Positions 16,901 through 25,438 of a DNA stretch of 64,000 bases are shown here, in pieces. Made by a program: the position numbers and the translations under genes. The DNA lies in assembly GCF_000496575.1 (NCBI RefSeq), contig NZ_AYKT01000001.1, forward strand, positions 1-64,000, given 5' to 3'. Under the pieces are notes generated by a model that worked only from the letters and a program-made list of their open reading frames with translations, did not search any database and was not told the origin of the DNA. Source of the stretch: Geobacillus thermodenitrificans subsp. thermodenitrificans DSM 465. GTDB taxonomy: Bacteria > Bacillota > Bacilli > Bacillales > Anoxybacillaceae. The first letter of the stretch is position 1; every line of letters starts with the position of its first letter.

Positions 16901-17911
16901 CTATCGAACCTCCCTTAGAACGCTGAATTCTTCTTCATCTTTTTTCGTTCCATGGCCGGTAATGGCTAAAAAGACTTCATCAAGGGTTGGTTTTTGGACG
17001 TTGACCTCGGCTAAGCGGATCCCCTCTTGCCGCAAAGCGACAAGCACGTCCGTCACTTGATCCGGATCGGCCATTGACGCCGTGATGTTCCCGGTTTCTG
17101 CAGATATGCTTGACCGGATACGGAGAACGTGTTCAATGATGCGTTTGGCCGCTTCGATCTTTTCCGGTTGTTGCAATTTGACTTGCAATGACGACTGGCC
17201 GACAGATGTTTTGAGTTCATCGGGGGTCCCTTCGGCGACAACACGGCCGTGATTAATCACGGCGATGCGGTCCGCCAATTCATCCGCTTCTTGCAAGTAT
17301 TGGGTCGTCAACAGCACGGTTGATCCCATGCGGACTAAGCGGCGGATCGTTTCCCACATTTGATTACGTGTGATCGGATCGAGACCCGTGGTCGGCTCAT
17401 CAAGAAAAATGAGCGGCGGCTGGGCGATCAGGCTGGCGGCGAGATCGAGGCGCCGACGCATGCCGCCCGAGAAATGTTTTAACGGGCGTTTGGCCGCTTC
17501 TGTCAAGCCGAATTCCTCCAATAATTCACTTGTTTTCCGTCGCGCCTCTGCTCGGCTCAGTCCGAGAAGTCTACAAAAGATCATCAAATTTTCTACAGCG
17601 CTGAGCGTTTCGTCAACGGACGCATATTGGCCGGTGACACCGATCAACTGTCGGACAATTTGAGGTTGCTTGACAACATCGTACCCAAAAATTTGGGCCG
17701 AACCGCCATCCGGGCGCAACAAGGTCGCCAACATTCGAATGGTTGTTGTCTTGCCGGCGCCATTGGGTCCAAGCACTCCATAGATCGTGCCGGTACGTAC
17801 ACGCAACTCGAGGCCATCTACGGCCCGATGGTCGCCAAAAACTTTTACCAATCCGTGCGCTTCCACTGCCCACTCTTGATGCTCGGAAGCGGAGCGGTGT
17901 TTGTGTCCCAT
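16901..17911 (-). CDS. ABC exporter ATP-binding protein, DrrA-like
   Basis: A 336-residue ATPase. Walker A GPNGAGKTTTIRML, Q-loop VTGQYASVDE, signature HFSGGMRRRLDLA, Walker B LIFLDEPTTGLDP and a switch His-like TTQYLQEAD (the DrrA family has Q in place of H) are all present. A C-terminal extension (about 230-330) is characteristic of DrrA and couples to DrrB. The ATG at 17911 is chosen for AGAGGAGGAC upstream; the longer frame has no RBS. Confidence 0.9.
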   Translation of the reverse strand: MGHKHRSASEHQEWAVEAHGLVKVFGDHRAVDGLELRVRTGTIYGVLGPNGAGKTTTIRMLATLLRPDGGSAQIFGYDVVKQPQIVRQLIGVTGQYASVDETLSAVENLMIFCRLLGLSRAEARRKTSELLEEFGLTEAAKRPLKHFSGGMRRRLDLAASLIAQPPLIFLDEPTTGLDPITRNQMWETIRRLVRMGSTVLLTTQYLQEADELADRIAVINHGRVVAEGTPDELKTSVGQSSLQVKLQQPEKIEAAKRIIEHVLRIRSSISAETGNITASMADPDQVTDVLVALRQEGIRLAEVNVQKPTLDEVFLAITGHGTKKDEEEFSVLREVR

Positions 17912-18028
17912 TTTTGTGTCCTCCTCTTTACAATGATTTGTACATGGCAAATCGTAGCACGCTATTATGAACAGAATGTGAACAAGGAACAATTTTTTGA
18001 TTTACCCACTCTTGCAATTTTCCCGGTT

Positions 18029-18075
18029 TTGGTATATGCTTGTTCCAGTAACATGATAAATACTATATATCGTTG
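18029..18075 (+). promoter_or_regulatory. Candidate NrdR box pair and nrdA promoter
   Basis: CTATATATCG at 18063-18072 matches the core of the NrdR box. A weaker relative with core TATAT lies exactly 31 bp upstream, the spacing at which NrdR boxes usually pair. TTGTTC (18040-18045) and CTATAT (18063-18068), 17 bases apart, could be the promoter, placing the better box over the -10. The upstream box is poor, so this is tentative. Confidence 0.4.
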
Positions 18076-18099
18076 TGTTTGTTTGCTTTAACAACTACA

Positions 18100-18285
18100 T
18101 ATGGTGATTGCAAGCAATGGTGTCCATCAGGACTTAATAGGGAATCCGGTGCGAATCCGGAACTGCCCCCGCAACTGTATGTGCGGACGAAATGGGATGG
18201 CCACTGGCGGTGAAAGCTTGCACGGCACGCCGCTGGGAAGGACCCAAAGTAGGACGATGCACGAGTCAGGAGACCTGCCTTGCTT
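18100..18285 (+). promoter_or_regulatory. Cobalamin (B12) riboswitch aptamer
   Basis: All conserved blocks occur in order: AATAGGGAATCCGGTG, CCGGAACTGCCCCCGCAACT, GATGGCCACTGG, GCCGCTGGGAAGG, and the B12 box GAGTCAGGAGACCTGCC (18263-18279). It lies in the 5' leader of nrdA and should bind adenosylcobalamin. Confidence 0.95.
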
Positions 18286-18288
18286 GGA

Positions 18289-18404
18289 AGTTTCATGTTC
18301 TTCGGGGTGTGAGAAGATGAAACGATAGGGAAATAGAAAAAGGAATCGTATGCCTTTTTCTGTCTGTCGTTTCATCCGCTCGTTCACCCGAGCGGATTTT
18401 TTTA
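18289..18404 (+). terminator. Expression platform: riboswitch terminator and alternative helices
   Basis: The terminator pairs ATCCGCTCG (18374-18382) with CGAGCGGAT (18389-18397), then TTTTTTT. GATGAAACGA (18316-18325) is complementary to TCGTTTCATC (18367-18376), which overlaps the terminator 5' arm, and also to GTTTCAT at 18290-18296. This gives two exclusive states: free RNA uses the antiterminator; ligand-bound RNA sequesters GATGAAAC with the upstream copy and lets the terminator form. B12 should therefore switch nrdAB off. Confidence 0.85.
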
Positions 18405-18424
18405 TTGAAGGAGAGGGAAAACGA

Positions 18425-20707
18425 ATGACAGCGGTCACGAAATCCATTGTTGTTGATGATCAAGGAAAAGAGAAGTCGCTTTCGCGCAGAGAGTTTGCCG
18501 CGTTAATTGAGCAGGCGACGGCAGGCTTTGTCCGTTTGTCGCTTGAGGAATATGAAGAGCGTGTATGGCAGCTTCTCAGTCGAAAAGAGTTCGTCACCGT
18601 TGATCAACTGTATCAAACCGCTATTTTAGAAGGGTTGTCGTACATTAGTGAAGAGGAGCCGGAATGGACGTTTGTGTGCGCGCGGTTGTATTTGCGGATG
18701 ATGTACCGCGAGGCGGCACGGCAGCGCGGGTACGATGCGCGCGAGCGGTATGGTGATTTTTATTCATTAATCGTTTCTTTGACAGAACAAGGGGTGTACA
18801 GCCCGCTATTGCTTGAGCGTTATACAAAAGAAGAGATCGAGACGGCTGGCTCATTTCTTGATCCAGACAAAGACTTGTTGTTTACGTATATCGGGTTGCG
18901 CACGCTCGCTGACCGTTATTTGGCCCGCGATTATGAGCGGCGGCTGTACGAACTGCCACAAGAACGGTTTCTCATCATTGCTATGACCTTGATGGTGAAC
19001 GAACCGCCTAAGCGGCGCCTCGAGTTGGTGAAGGAAGCGTATTGGGCGTTAAGCAACCTATATATGACGGTGGCCACGCCGACACTTGCCAATGCCGGGA
19101 AGTCATACGGTCAGTTGTCAAGCTGCTTTGTCGACACGGTGGATGACAGCTTGCAGGCGATTTACGACAGCAACACTGACATTGCCAATTTATCGAAGTC
19201 AGGCGGCGGCATCGGTGTCTATCTTGGCAAAATCCGTTCGCGCGGCAGCGACATCAGAGGATTTAAAGGTGTTTCGTCAGGCGTCATTCCGTGGATGAAA
19301 CAGCTGAACAATACGGCGGTGAGCGTTGATCAGTTAGGGCAACGCAAAGGGGCGATTTCCGTCTATTTAGATGTGTGGCATAAAGACATTTTTGCCTTTC
19401 TTGATGCACGGCTCAATAACGGCGACGAACGGCTGCGCACGCACGACTTGTTTACCGGTGTTTGCATTCCTGATTTGTTCATGGAACAAGTCGAACAGCG
19501 AGGCGACTGGTATTTGTTTGACCCACATGAGGTGCGGAAGGTGATGGGGTTTAGCCTCGAAGACTTTTATGATGAGGAAAAAGGGCGTGGCAGCTTTCGC
19601 GAGAAATATTGGCAATGCGTCAATGACTCAAGGCTGTCAAAAGAAAAAGTGCCAGCGATTGAAGTGATGAAAAGCATTATGCGCAGCCAGCTCGAGTCGG
19701 GGACGCCGTTTATGTTTTACCGCGATGAAGTCAACCGGCAAAATCCCAACCGCCATCTTGGCATGATCTACTGCAGCAATCTTTGTACGGAAATTGCGCA
19801 AAACCAAAGTCCGACGGTGACGAAGCAGCAATATGTGAAAGATGGAACGATCATCATCGAAAAAATACCGGGCGATTTTGTCGTCTGCAATTTATCGTCA
19901 ATCAATTTGGCGCGCGCCGTCACCGATGGAGTGTTCGAACGTTTGATTCCGATTCAACTGCGGATGCTTGATAATGTCATTGATTTGAACAACATTCCTG
20001 TGCTGCAAGCAAGCTTGACGAACAAAAAATACCGTGCTGTCGGTCTCGGTACATTTGGCTGGCATCATCTGTTGGCGTTAAAAGGGATTCGCTGGGAGTC
20101 AGAGGAAGCCGTCCGCTACACTGATGAGCTGTATGAAACGATTGCTTATTTGGCGATACAAGCTAGCATGGAGCTGGCGAAAGAAAAAGGGAGCTACCCG
20201 GGGTTTTCAGGGTCAGATTGGCAAACGGGTGCTTATTTTGAGCGGCGTGGCTACAAAAACCACGGCGAACGGGATTGGGATCGGTTGAAGAGAGAGGTGG
20301 CACGCTACGGGATGCGCAACGGCTATCTCATGGCGGTCGCCCCAAACGCATCGACATCGATCATCGCTGGCAGCACGGCGAGCATTGACCCGATTTTTCG
20401 AAAAGTGTATGCCGAGGAAAAGAAAGATTATAAGATTCCTGTTACGGTGCCGGATTTAAACGAACAGACGACATGGTATTACAAATCAGCGTATTATATT
20501 GACCAGCGTTGGAGCATTAGACAAAACGCTGCCCGTCAGCGCCATATCGATCAAGCAATCTCGTTTAACTTCTACGTCATGAATACGATTAAGGCGAAAG
20601 AATTGTTGGAGTTGCATTTGACGGCGTGGAAGTCGGGGCTGAAAACGACGTATTATGTCCGCTCAACGTCAGGGACGATGGAAGAATGTGATGCTTGTGC
20701 GAGCTGA
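18425..20707 (+). CDS. nrdA: Ribonucleoside-diphosphate reductase, large (alpha) subunit, class I
   Basis: A 760-residue catalytic subunit that reduces ribonucleoside diphosphates. The redox pair is Cys234 (LSSCFVD) and Cys488 (VVCNLSS); Cys454 in NLCTEI is the thiyl-radical cysteine with its partner Glu. The C-terminus ends ECDACAS, giving the tail cysteines that are re-reduced by thioredoxin or glutaredoxin. SKSGGGIGVYLGKIRSRGS and NASTSIIAGSTASIDPIF are family signatures. The ATG at 18425 follows GAAGGAGAG, after the riboswitch terminator. The cysteine tail and separate nrdB rule out a class II enzyme. Confidence 0.93.
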   Translation: MTAVTKSIVVDDQGKEKSLSRREFAALIEQATAGFVRLSLEEYEERVWQLLSRKEFVTVDQLYQTAILEGLSYISEEEPEWTFVCARLYLRMMYREAARQRGYDARERYGDFYSLIVSLTEQGVYSPLLLERYTKEEIETAGSFLDPDKDLLFTYIGLRTLADRYLARDYERRLYELPQERFLIIAMTLMVNEPPKRRLELVKEAYWALSNLYMTVATPTLANAGKSYGQLSSCFVDTVDDSLQAIYDSNTDIANLSKSGGGIGVYLGKIRSRGSDIRGFKGVSSGVIPWMKQLNNTAVSVDQLGQRKGAISVYLDVWHKDIFAFLDARLNNGDERLRTHDLFTGVCIPDLFMEQVEQRGDWYLFDPHEVRKVMGFSLEDFYDEEKGRGSFREKYWQCVNDSRLSKEKVPAIEVMKSIMRSQLESGTPFMFYRDEVNRQNPNRHLGMIYCSNLCTEIAQNQSPTVTKQQYVKDGTIIIEKIPGDFVVCNLSSINLARAVTDGVFERLIPIQLRMLDNVIDLNNIPVLQASLTNKKYRAVGLGTFGWHHLLALKGIRWESEEAVRYTDELYETIAYLAIQASMELAKEKGSYPGFSGSDWQTGAYFERRGYKNHGERDWDRLKREVARYGMRNGYLMAVAPNASTSIIAGSTASIDPIFRKVYAEEKKDYKIPVTVPDLNEQTTWYYKSAYYIDQRWSIRQNAARQRHIDQAISFNFYVMNTIKAKELLELHLTAWKSGLKTTYYVRSTSGTMEECDACAS

Positions 20708-20812
20708 CCGCGGACAACGCCATGCTATTTGTCGGATCGGGTTTCTTATGTTAGAAGAGATGTCCGGTGAGTGGGTTGCCTAGGAATACGATGACACGAG
20801 GGGGAATCGACG

Positions 20813-21847
20813 ATGAACTTAACGAAACGACCGATTATGGATCCAGAAGCGCCAAACCGCTCAACAGGCATGATCAATGGACGCTGCTCGAATGTGTTGA
20901 ACTGGGACGATATCGCCTACCCTTGGGCGTATGCGAAATATAAGCGGATGCTCGCCAACTTTTGGACGCCGTTTGAAATCAATATGGCGCAAGATGTGAA
21001 GCAGTTTCCGCAGCTAACCGCACGCGAGCAGGATGCATTTTTAAAAATCATCGGGCTCTTGGCGCTCCTTGACAGCATCCAAACCGATTACGCAGGACGT
21101 GTTGCCGATTACATCACCGACCCGAGCATTAATGCGTTGATGATTATGCTCGCCCAGCAAGAGGTGATTCACAATCACTCGTATTCGTACGTGCTCTCAA
21201 GTCTTGTACCAAAAGCGAAGCAAGATGAAGTGTTTGATTTTTGGCGGAATGAACCGACGTTGCGCAAGCGAAACGACTTTGTGACGAACGGCTACAAGGC
21301 GTTTGCCGAAAAGCCGAACGTCGAGAACTTGCTTCGGTCGATCGTTTTTGACGTGATTTTGGAAGGGCTGTTTTTCTACTCAGGATTCGCTTTCTTTTAC
21401 AATCTCGCCCGCCAGCAAAAAATGGTGGCGACAAGCACGATGATCAATTACATTAATCGTGACGAGCACATTCATGTTGACTTGTTTGCGAAAATTTTCA
21501 AGGAAGTGCTGAATGAATATCCAGAGTATCGGACGCCCGAGTTGGCTGATTTTGCCCGCAGTACGTTTATGAAAGCGGCCGAGCTGGAAATCGAATGGGC
21601 TGGGGAAATCATCGGAAATGACATTGATGGCATCGACTTGGCGGATTTGGAAGCGTATATTAAGTTTTACGCCAACGTCCGCGCCCATCAGCTTGGGTTC
21701 GACCGTCCGTTTGACGGCTACCGGACAAACCCGCTCCGCTGGATTAAGGCGTATGAAGAAGTCGACCTTGGCAAGTCCGACTTTTTTGAACAAAAACCGC
21801 GCCAATATACGAAAGTGCAAGTGGATAACGGATTTGATGAATTATAA
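20813..21847 (+). CDS. nrdB: Ribonucleoside-diphosphate reductase, small (beta) subunit
   Basis: A 344-residue metal-radical subunit. Ligands line up with E. coli R2: Asp87 (LLALLDS), Glu117 and His120 with radical Tyr124 in QQEVIHNHSYSY, a Glu in VILEGLFFYSGF, and Glu/His in NRDEHIHV. The C-terminal tail VQVDNGFDEL is the segment that docks to the alpha subunit. ACGAGGGGG precedes the ATG. It is co-transcribed with nrdA, 105 bases downstream, and ends at a strong terminator. No nrdI lies nearby, consistent with a self-activating di-iron type rather than class Ib. Confidence 0.93.
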   Translation: MNLTKRPIMDPEAPNRSTGMINGRCSNVLNWDDIAYPWAYAKYKRMLANFWTPFEINMAQDVKQFPQLTAREQDAFLKIIGLLALLDSIQTDYAGRVADYITDPSINALMIMLAQQEVIHNHSYSYVLSSLVPKAKQDEVFDFWRNEPTLRKRNDFVTNGYKAFAEKPNVENLLRSIVFDVILEGLFFYSGFAFFYNLARQQKMVATSTMINYINRDEHIHVDLFAKIFKEVLNEYPEYRTPELADFARSTFMKAAELEIEWAGEIIGNDIDGIDLADLEAYIKFYANVRAHQLGFDRPFDGYRTNPLRWIKAYEEVDLGKSDFFEQKPRQYTKVQVDNGFDEL

Positions 21848-21853
21848 TGAGGA

Positions 21854-21889
21854 AAGCCACGTTTGACGATGGTCAGGCGTGGCTTTTTT
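21854..21889 (+). terminator. Terminator after nrdAB
   Basis: AAGCCACG pairs with CGTGGCTT, followed by TTTT. Confidence 0.85.
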
Positions 21890-22134
21890 GTCAGACAAGG
21901 CCGTTCGTCTCTCTTTTGATTGATCGTCTTTCGTGATATGATGGCGGCAAACAAGAGAAACGGCGCTCCGTCGTGGACGTGTCCTGCGGTTTTTCATAGA
22001 TGGCAGGACATCGCTGAAAGGGGACGAGCTGCTCGGCAAGATGGTGTCATTTTTCATGCTGGACGGTTTTCACGGTGGGGAAGTTGAGTTCAATACGCAA
22101 ACAAGTACATGTTTACTCGAGCCGGTCAAACCGA
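21890..22134 (+). other. Intergenic region with an unassigned open frame and hairpin
   Basis: No recognised gene. A plus-strand frame stays open from about 21950 to 22158 (reading LRFFIDGRTSLKGDELLGKM, then SFFMLDGFHGGEVEF) but has no plausible start with an RBS. GTCCTGC (21998-22004) and GCAGGAC (22013-22019) form a hairpin within it. It could be a fragment, a structured RNA or noise. Confidence 0.25.
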
Positions 22135-22299
22135 TCATTCACTTCTGTATGAAACAGTAGCCTTTTGGCTCGAGACTGTCGGCGGTTTCTTGGATTCCGG
22201 CCCGCAGCTGATTGCGCAGATCGTCAGTTTGGCCACGGATATTGCCGAGAAAATAACTTCAGCGCCTACCATCTCTTTCACGACCGTATCGCACTCCAT
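22135..22299 (-). CDS. Small hypothetical protein
   Basis: A 54-residue frame beginning MECDTVVKEMVGAEV. I include it because TATAAT lies ~35 bases upstream on the minus strand and AGAGGAAC precedes the ATG; a good -35 is lacking. I recognise no family. The middle is mildly hydrophobic (SAISVAKLTICAI) and the tail is polar. Function unknown, and it may not be expressed. Confidence 0.35.
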   Translation of the reverse strand: MECDTVVKEMVGAEVIFSAISVAKLTICAISCGPESKKPPTVSSQKATVSYRSE

Positions 22300-22465
22300 A
22301 CTAGTTCCTCTTCTTCTGTTTTGATTATACAATGAGAATGGGAAAAAATGATATTGCTTTTGTCGAATGGAGGAGCTGCTTGGTGTATTCCTAATGCTTC
22401 CATGTGTCATAGTATCATGAGAAAAAAGCATGTCCCTTGCTGTTGAAATAGGGGAGGGGAGATAG

Positions 22466-23063
22466 ATGGAAGAAATGGAGAAAAAACAGGACATGGAGCG
22501 GCTGCGAGAAGAATTGAATCATTGGCTTGCGGAAGAGGAGAGCGATGATGACTGGAAATGGTTGAAACGGGGGGGAAGACATTTGTCTTCGTTTCTCTCA
22601 ACTCGAACCGAAAAATAGGAAATTCAAAATATGGTTTGCTCAAATTTTGCGCGATTATGGCCGTGACATAAAGTTAAAGAAAGAGAATTATCGCAAAGCG
22701 AGGAAATTGTTTGAAGAAGCTCTTCGTCTTGATCCGGAAGACGCGGTTTGCCGCTACCATTTGGGGCATCTCGAGCTGTATGACGGGCGGTGGCATAAGG
22801 AGATTCGTCAATTCCAACTCGTTTTGCAATCAACAAGCAAAAACCTAGAACCGTATCACTATATTCGTGCGCTCTGTTCTAGCGCTATCGCCTATAATCA
22901 GCTTGGCGATCCCGAAAAGGCGCTTCGCCTCCTTGATGAAGCGAAGGAAAGGGACAGCGAGCGTTTGTATCGTACGGAAATTGACAATGTTCGTTTGCAA
23001 GTGAATGTGGGGAAAAAAACGGATGTGGAGGAAGAGGATATTTCTATTAATCGAACGAAATAA
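22466..23063 (+). pseudogene. TPR-like protein gene, frameshifted at a G7 tract
   Basis: RBS GGGAGGGGAG and ATG at 22466 open a frame (EELNHWLAEEESDDDWKWLKRG) that breaks at seven G (22569-22575). With six G the frame continues EDICLRFSQLEPKNRKFK through two tetratricopeptide-like repeats (YRKARKLFEEALRLDPEDAVCRYHLG and SSAIAYNQLGDPEKALRLLDEA) to 23063, giving 198 residues. As sequenced, the N-terminal piece ends after ~50 residues. The next gene overlaps its 3' end, so the two probably act together. Whether the extra G is real cannot be told from one sequence. Confidence 0.65.
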
Positions 23064-23447
23064 ACGCTCCTATATTACATACGAAGAAGCTTGCAGACTG
23101 GCTGAGGAAGACGAAACATATGTCATTTTAGATATGCGGAGGGGTCAAGCGGTTTTCCATGGCCCGCATGACTCTGTTGGCTTGCCCGGTCGACTTGTCA
23201 AATTGCTTCGCTATTTGCTCGAGGATGCGCCGAAGGTTAAACGATACGATGCCATCCTTACTAACGTTTGGGAAGATAAAGATACCGTGAAAAAAATGAT
23301 CATAAGTTGAGGAAAAAATTAGAACAATGTTTTTCCGAGCCAGCTGATCAGATTATTGTGAATGTAAGAGGGAAAGGATATGTGTGGAATTGTAAGATTC
23401 CGTACCGGATTATCGTTTGCCTGGATGAATATGAATATTTCACATGA
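23023..23447 (+). pseudogene. Winged-helix (OmpR-type C-terminal) protein gene, frameshifted at an A7 tract
   Basis: The frame from ATG 23023 (GGGGA 9 bases upstream, inside the TPR gene) reads RSYITYEEACRLAEED, then VGLPGRLVKLLRYLLEDAP and YDAILTNVWEDKDTVKK. Seven A at 23290-23296 end it six codons later. With eight A it continues NDHKLRKKLEQCFSEPADQ and IIVNVRGKGYVWNC to 23447, which completes the wing of an OmpR/PhoB-type DNA-binding domain, about 142 residues. There is no receiver domain. A DNA-binding protein paired with a TPR protein suggests a regulatory couple; the target is unknown. Confidence 0.6.
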
Positions 23448-23462
23448 AAAACAGCCTACGGG

Positions 23463-23491
23463 AATGGTCACCATGTTGGTGACCATTTTTT
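23463..23491 (+). terminator. Terminator after TPR/winged-helix pair
   Basis: AATGGTCACC and GGTGACCATT flank loop ATGTT and are followed by TTTT. Confidence 0.9.
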
Positions 23492-23541
23492 CGTATGATG
23501 ACATTGTAATCCATAAAGTGAAGGAGAAGGAGGGAGTCGCA

Positions 23542-24072
23542 ATGGCGACATTGACAGCACAATTGTTGATCGGAAAGGGTCATCCGTACCACGGCGGCAT
23601 TAACCCGACTCATTATTTGTTTTTATCGGAGAACAGCGTACCGGCATGGATTTTAGTCCCGGAAAATCTTCTCTCGTCTAAACACCCGAAACCGTTTAAG
23701 AAAAAAGTATGGATTCCGACGCTCGAGCATATGCTTGAGGACGGACTGCTCATGGTGGCGTATTATGTCCTCAATGACCCTGTGATCCAAGAAAAGGCGA
23801 GACCGTTCATTGAAGGGAAAAAGGGCAGACGTGTTCAATTGTACGAGGACATCGCTATGAGCAGTCTTCGTGAGCTGCATGCGCTCTGCCGGCAGATGGA
23901 CACGGATTATAAAATCGCGTTCACCATTTTTGATGATTCCACGCTGAACGGTCATTTGGATGTATTGAAACAATACAAGATGGATGTAGAAATTTGCCTT
24001 TCTTGCTATCATCGCTATGGGAATGTGTGGGGCCAGCGAACGGTGGAAAGAGGAAGCTGGCCGATCCGTTGA
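23542..24072 (+). CDS. Hypothetical protein
   Basis: A 176-residue protein starting MATLTAQLLIGKGHPYHGG, with RBS GAAGGAGGGAG. It is soluble and mixed alpha/beta, with a basic centre (KPFKKKVWIPTLEHML, EGKKGRR). Three cysteines (LHALCRQ and ICLSCYHRY) and several histidines could bind a metal, but the spacing matches no motif I know. It stands alone after a terminator and 115 bases before ykqA. I do not recognise the family. Confidence 0.6.
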   Translation: MATLTAQLLIGKGHPYHGGINPTHYLFLSENSVPAWILVPENLLSSKHPKPFKKKVWIPTLEHMLEDGLLMVAYYVLNDPVIQEKARPFIEGKKGRRVQLYEDIAMSSLRELHALCRQMDTDYKIAFTIFDDSTLNGHLDVLKQYKMDVEICLSCYHRYGNVWGQRTVERGSWPIR

Positions 24073-24187
24073 CGATGCAGTGTCCTAGGAGGAGCTTGAT
24101 AGATTTTTCAACGGTTTGGCTGCTAGGGGTCGAGCGGTGAACGACAATCCAACAAACATGTATTTTAAGGATAACGGAGGAATAAAA

Positions 24188-25060
24188 ATGGAAATGATCA
24201 ATGTATTTGTATACGGAACACTTCGGCGAGGTGGGGGGAATCACCAGCTGATTGCTGAGTATGTGCAGTCTGTGCACGAGGCAACGGTAAAAGGGATGCT
24301 GTTTCATTTGCCATACGGCTATCCGACAATGGTGGATGGAAGAGGGACAGTGCGCGGCGAAATATTGGAACTCAGCAATCCGGAAACAGCGCTAACCATA
24401 CTCGATGAGCTTGAGGGGTATCACGGTCCGGGGCAGTCTAACGAGTATGAACGAATCACCGTTACAGCAGTGACCGCCGATGGCAACAAATATATTTGTT
24501 ACACTTATGTTTATCCAGAGGAACAGAGAGAGTGGCTCGAGCAAAACGCTCAACCCATTTTCGGGGGTGATTGGATGGCGTTTCTTCATTCAAAAGATGA
24601 AGTGATGTATTTTGCGTATGGCTCTTGCATGAGTGAACGCGATTTTCGCCGCACTGTCCCGCATTTCGAAGTGATGGGGCGGGCCGTGCTTGATGACTAT
24701 CGGTTGGCGTTTACGCGGTATTCGTCCGGTCGGCAAGGCGGGGTGGCTGATATCGTACCTTCTCCTGGCGACCGGGTTGAAGGGGTGCTGTACAAAATTT
24801 CGTCACGCTACGTAAAGGATTTGGATTGGCGCGAAGGTGTTCCGGCTGGTGTGTACCGCCGGGAATACATCGATGTGCAGCATAACGGACAACTTGTTTC
24901 CGCCCTCACGTACGTTGTCGTTGAGAAACAGTTGGATGAAATTGCTCCGAGCGAATCGTACGCTTCGATTATTCTTGATGAAGGGACGTCTCTTTTAAGT
25001 CCGCAATACATCGAGCAAGTGCGGCGTCATATTGAAACCTTACAGAAAAAAGGGCGGTAA
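24188..25060 (+). CDS. ykqA: Two-domain gamma-glutamylcyclotransferase-like protein (YkqA-like)
   Basis: A 290-residue protein made of two GGCT-fold domains. The first opens VFVYGTLRRGGGNHQL, the substrate-loop motif of the YtfP/GGACT branch, with LDELEGYHG carrying the catalytic Glu. The second begins near residue 140 with YFAYGSCMSERDF and has LDWREGVPAGVYRREYI. B. subtilis YkqA has the same duplicated layout. GGAGG precedes the chosen ATG. Single-domain relatives release 5-oxoproline from gamma-glutamyl compounds; the activity of the double form is not established. Confidence 0.85.
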   Translation: MEMINVFVYGTLRRGGGNHQLIAEYVQSVHEATVKGMLFHLPYGYPTMVDGRGTVRGEILELSNPETALTILDELEGYHGPGQSNEYERITVTAVTADGNKYICYTYVYPEEQREWLEQNAQPIFGGDWMAFLHSKDEVMYFAYGSCMSERDFRRTVPHFEVMGRAVLDDYRLAFTRYSSGRQGGVADIVPSPGDRVEGVLYKISSRYVKDLDWREGVPAGVYRREYIDVQHNGQLVSALTYVVVEKQLDEIAPSESYASIILDEGTSLLSPQYIEQVRRHIETLQKKGR

Positions 25061-25081
25061 GCATAAAGTACAGCTCATTGG

Positions 25082-25116
25082 CGGCAGGGATGACGATCCA
25101 AGACCTGCTGTTTTTT
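25082..25116 (+). terminator. Terminator after ykqA
   Basis: CGGCAGG (25082-25088) pairs with CCTGCTG (25104-25110, one G-U), followed by six T. Confidence 0.75.
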
Positions 25117-25124
25117 GGGCTAGG

Positions 25125-25233
25125 AAGTGATGGTTTCTGCACATCGTTGGGCTCTTTACCGTAAATTCGGCATAGCTGTCATGTGACAGCAACTTCAGCG
25201 TTTAGATGGCTTCTCCCAACTGTATCATCACTT
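25125..25233. repeat. Nested inverted-repeat element (possible structured RNA)
   Basis: Outer arms AAGTGATG (25125-25132) and CATCACTT (25226-25233) enclose GTTGGG (25146-25151) and CCCAAC (25215-25220), which enclose the palindrome CTGTCATGTGACAG (25176-25189). Three nested helices in 109 bases between two terminated genes suggest an RNA or a miniature element; no coding frame explains it. Confidence 0.45.
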
Positions 25234-25346
25234 CTTAATATATGGGGGAATTCGTGGAAAACGCTTTGCCAGTCAACCTGTGCCTTGTTTCAAGCTTGAT
25301 GGATCTCCGCGATATTGCGACGGGAATAGGAGGGAGATTTATACCA

Positions 25347-25376
25347 TAGACAGCAGGTGAGGGTAGCTGATATGAT
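25347..25376 (+). promoter_or_regulatory. Sigma-A promoter of yebE
   Basis: TAGACA, an 18-base spacer and TATGAT, about 80 bases before the yebE start. Confidence 0.5.
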
Positions 25377-25394
25377 GAGGAGGTGAAAGGATAG

Positions 25395-25438
25395 CAAGCT
25401 GGATGCGTAAATGCGCATCTGGCTTATTCTATTTTTTT
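25395..25438 (+). terminator. Leader terminator / attenuator before yebE
   Basis: CAAGCTGGATGCG pairs with CGCATCTGGCTT (two G-U pairs) and is followed by ATTCTATTTTTTT. It lies between the apparent promoter and the gene, so readthrough must be controlled or the promoter drives a short RNA. Confidence 0.6.

Noticed and set aside
22109-22324. Plus-strand frame of 71 codons opposite the small minus-strand gene
   Set aside because: No RBS, and the opposite strand has better start and promoter signals.
23290-23296. Programmed -1 ribosomal frameshift at A7 in the winged-helix gene
   Set aside because: The phase is wrong for an X-XXY-YYZ slip (the preceding base is G), and I see no stimulatory hairpin; a simple indel explains it better.
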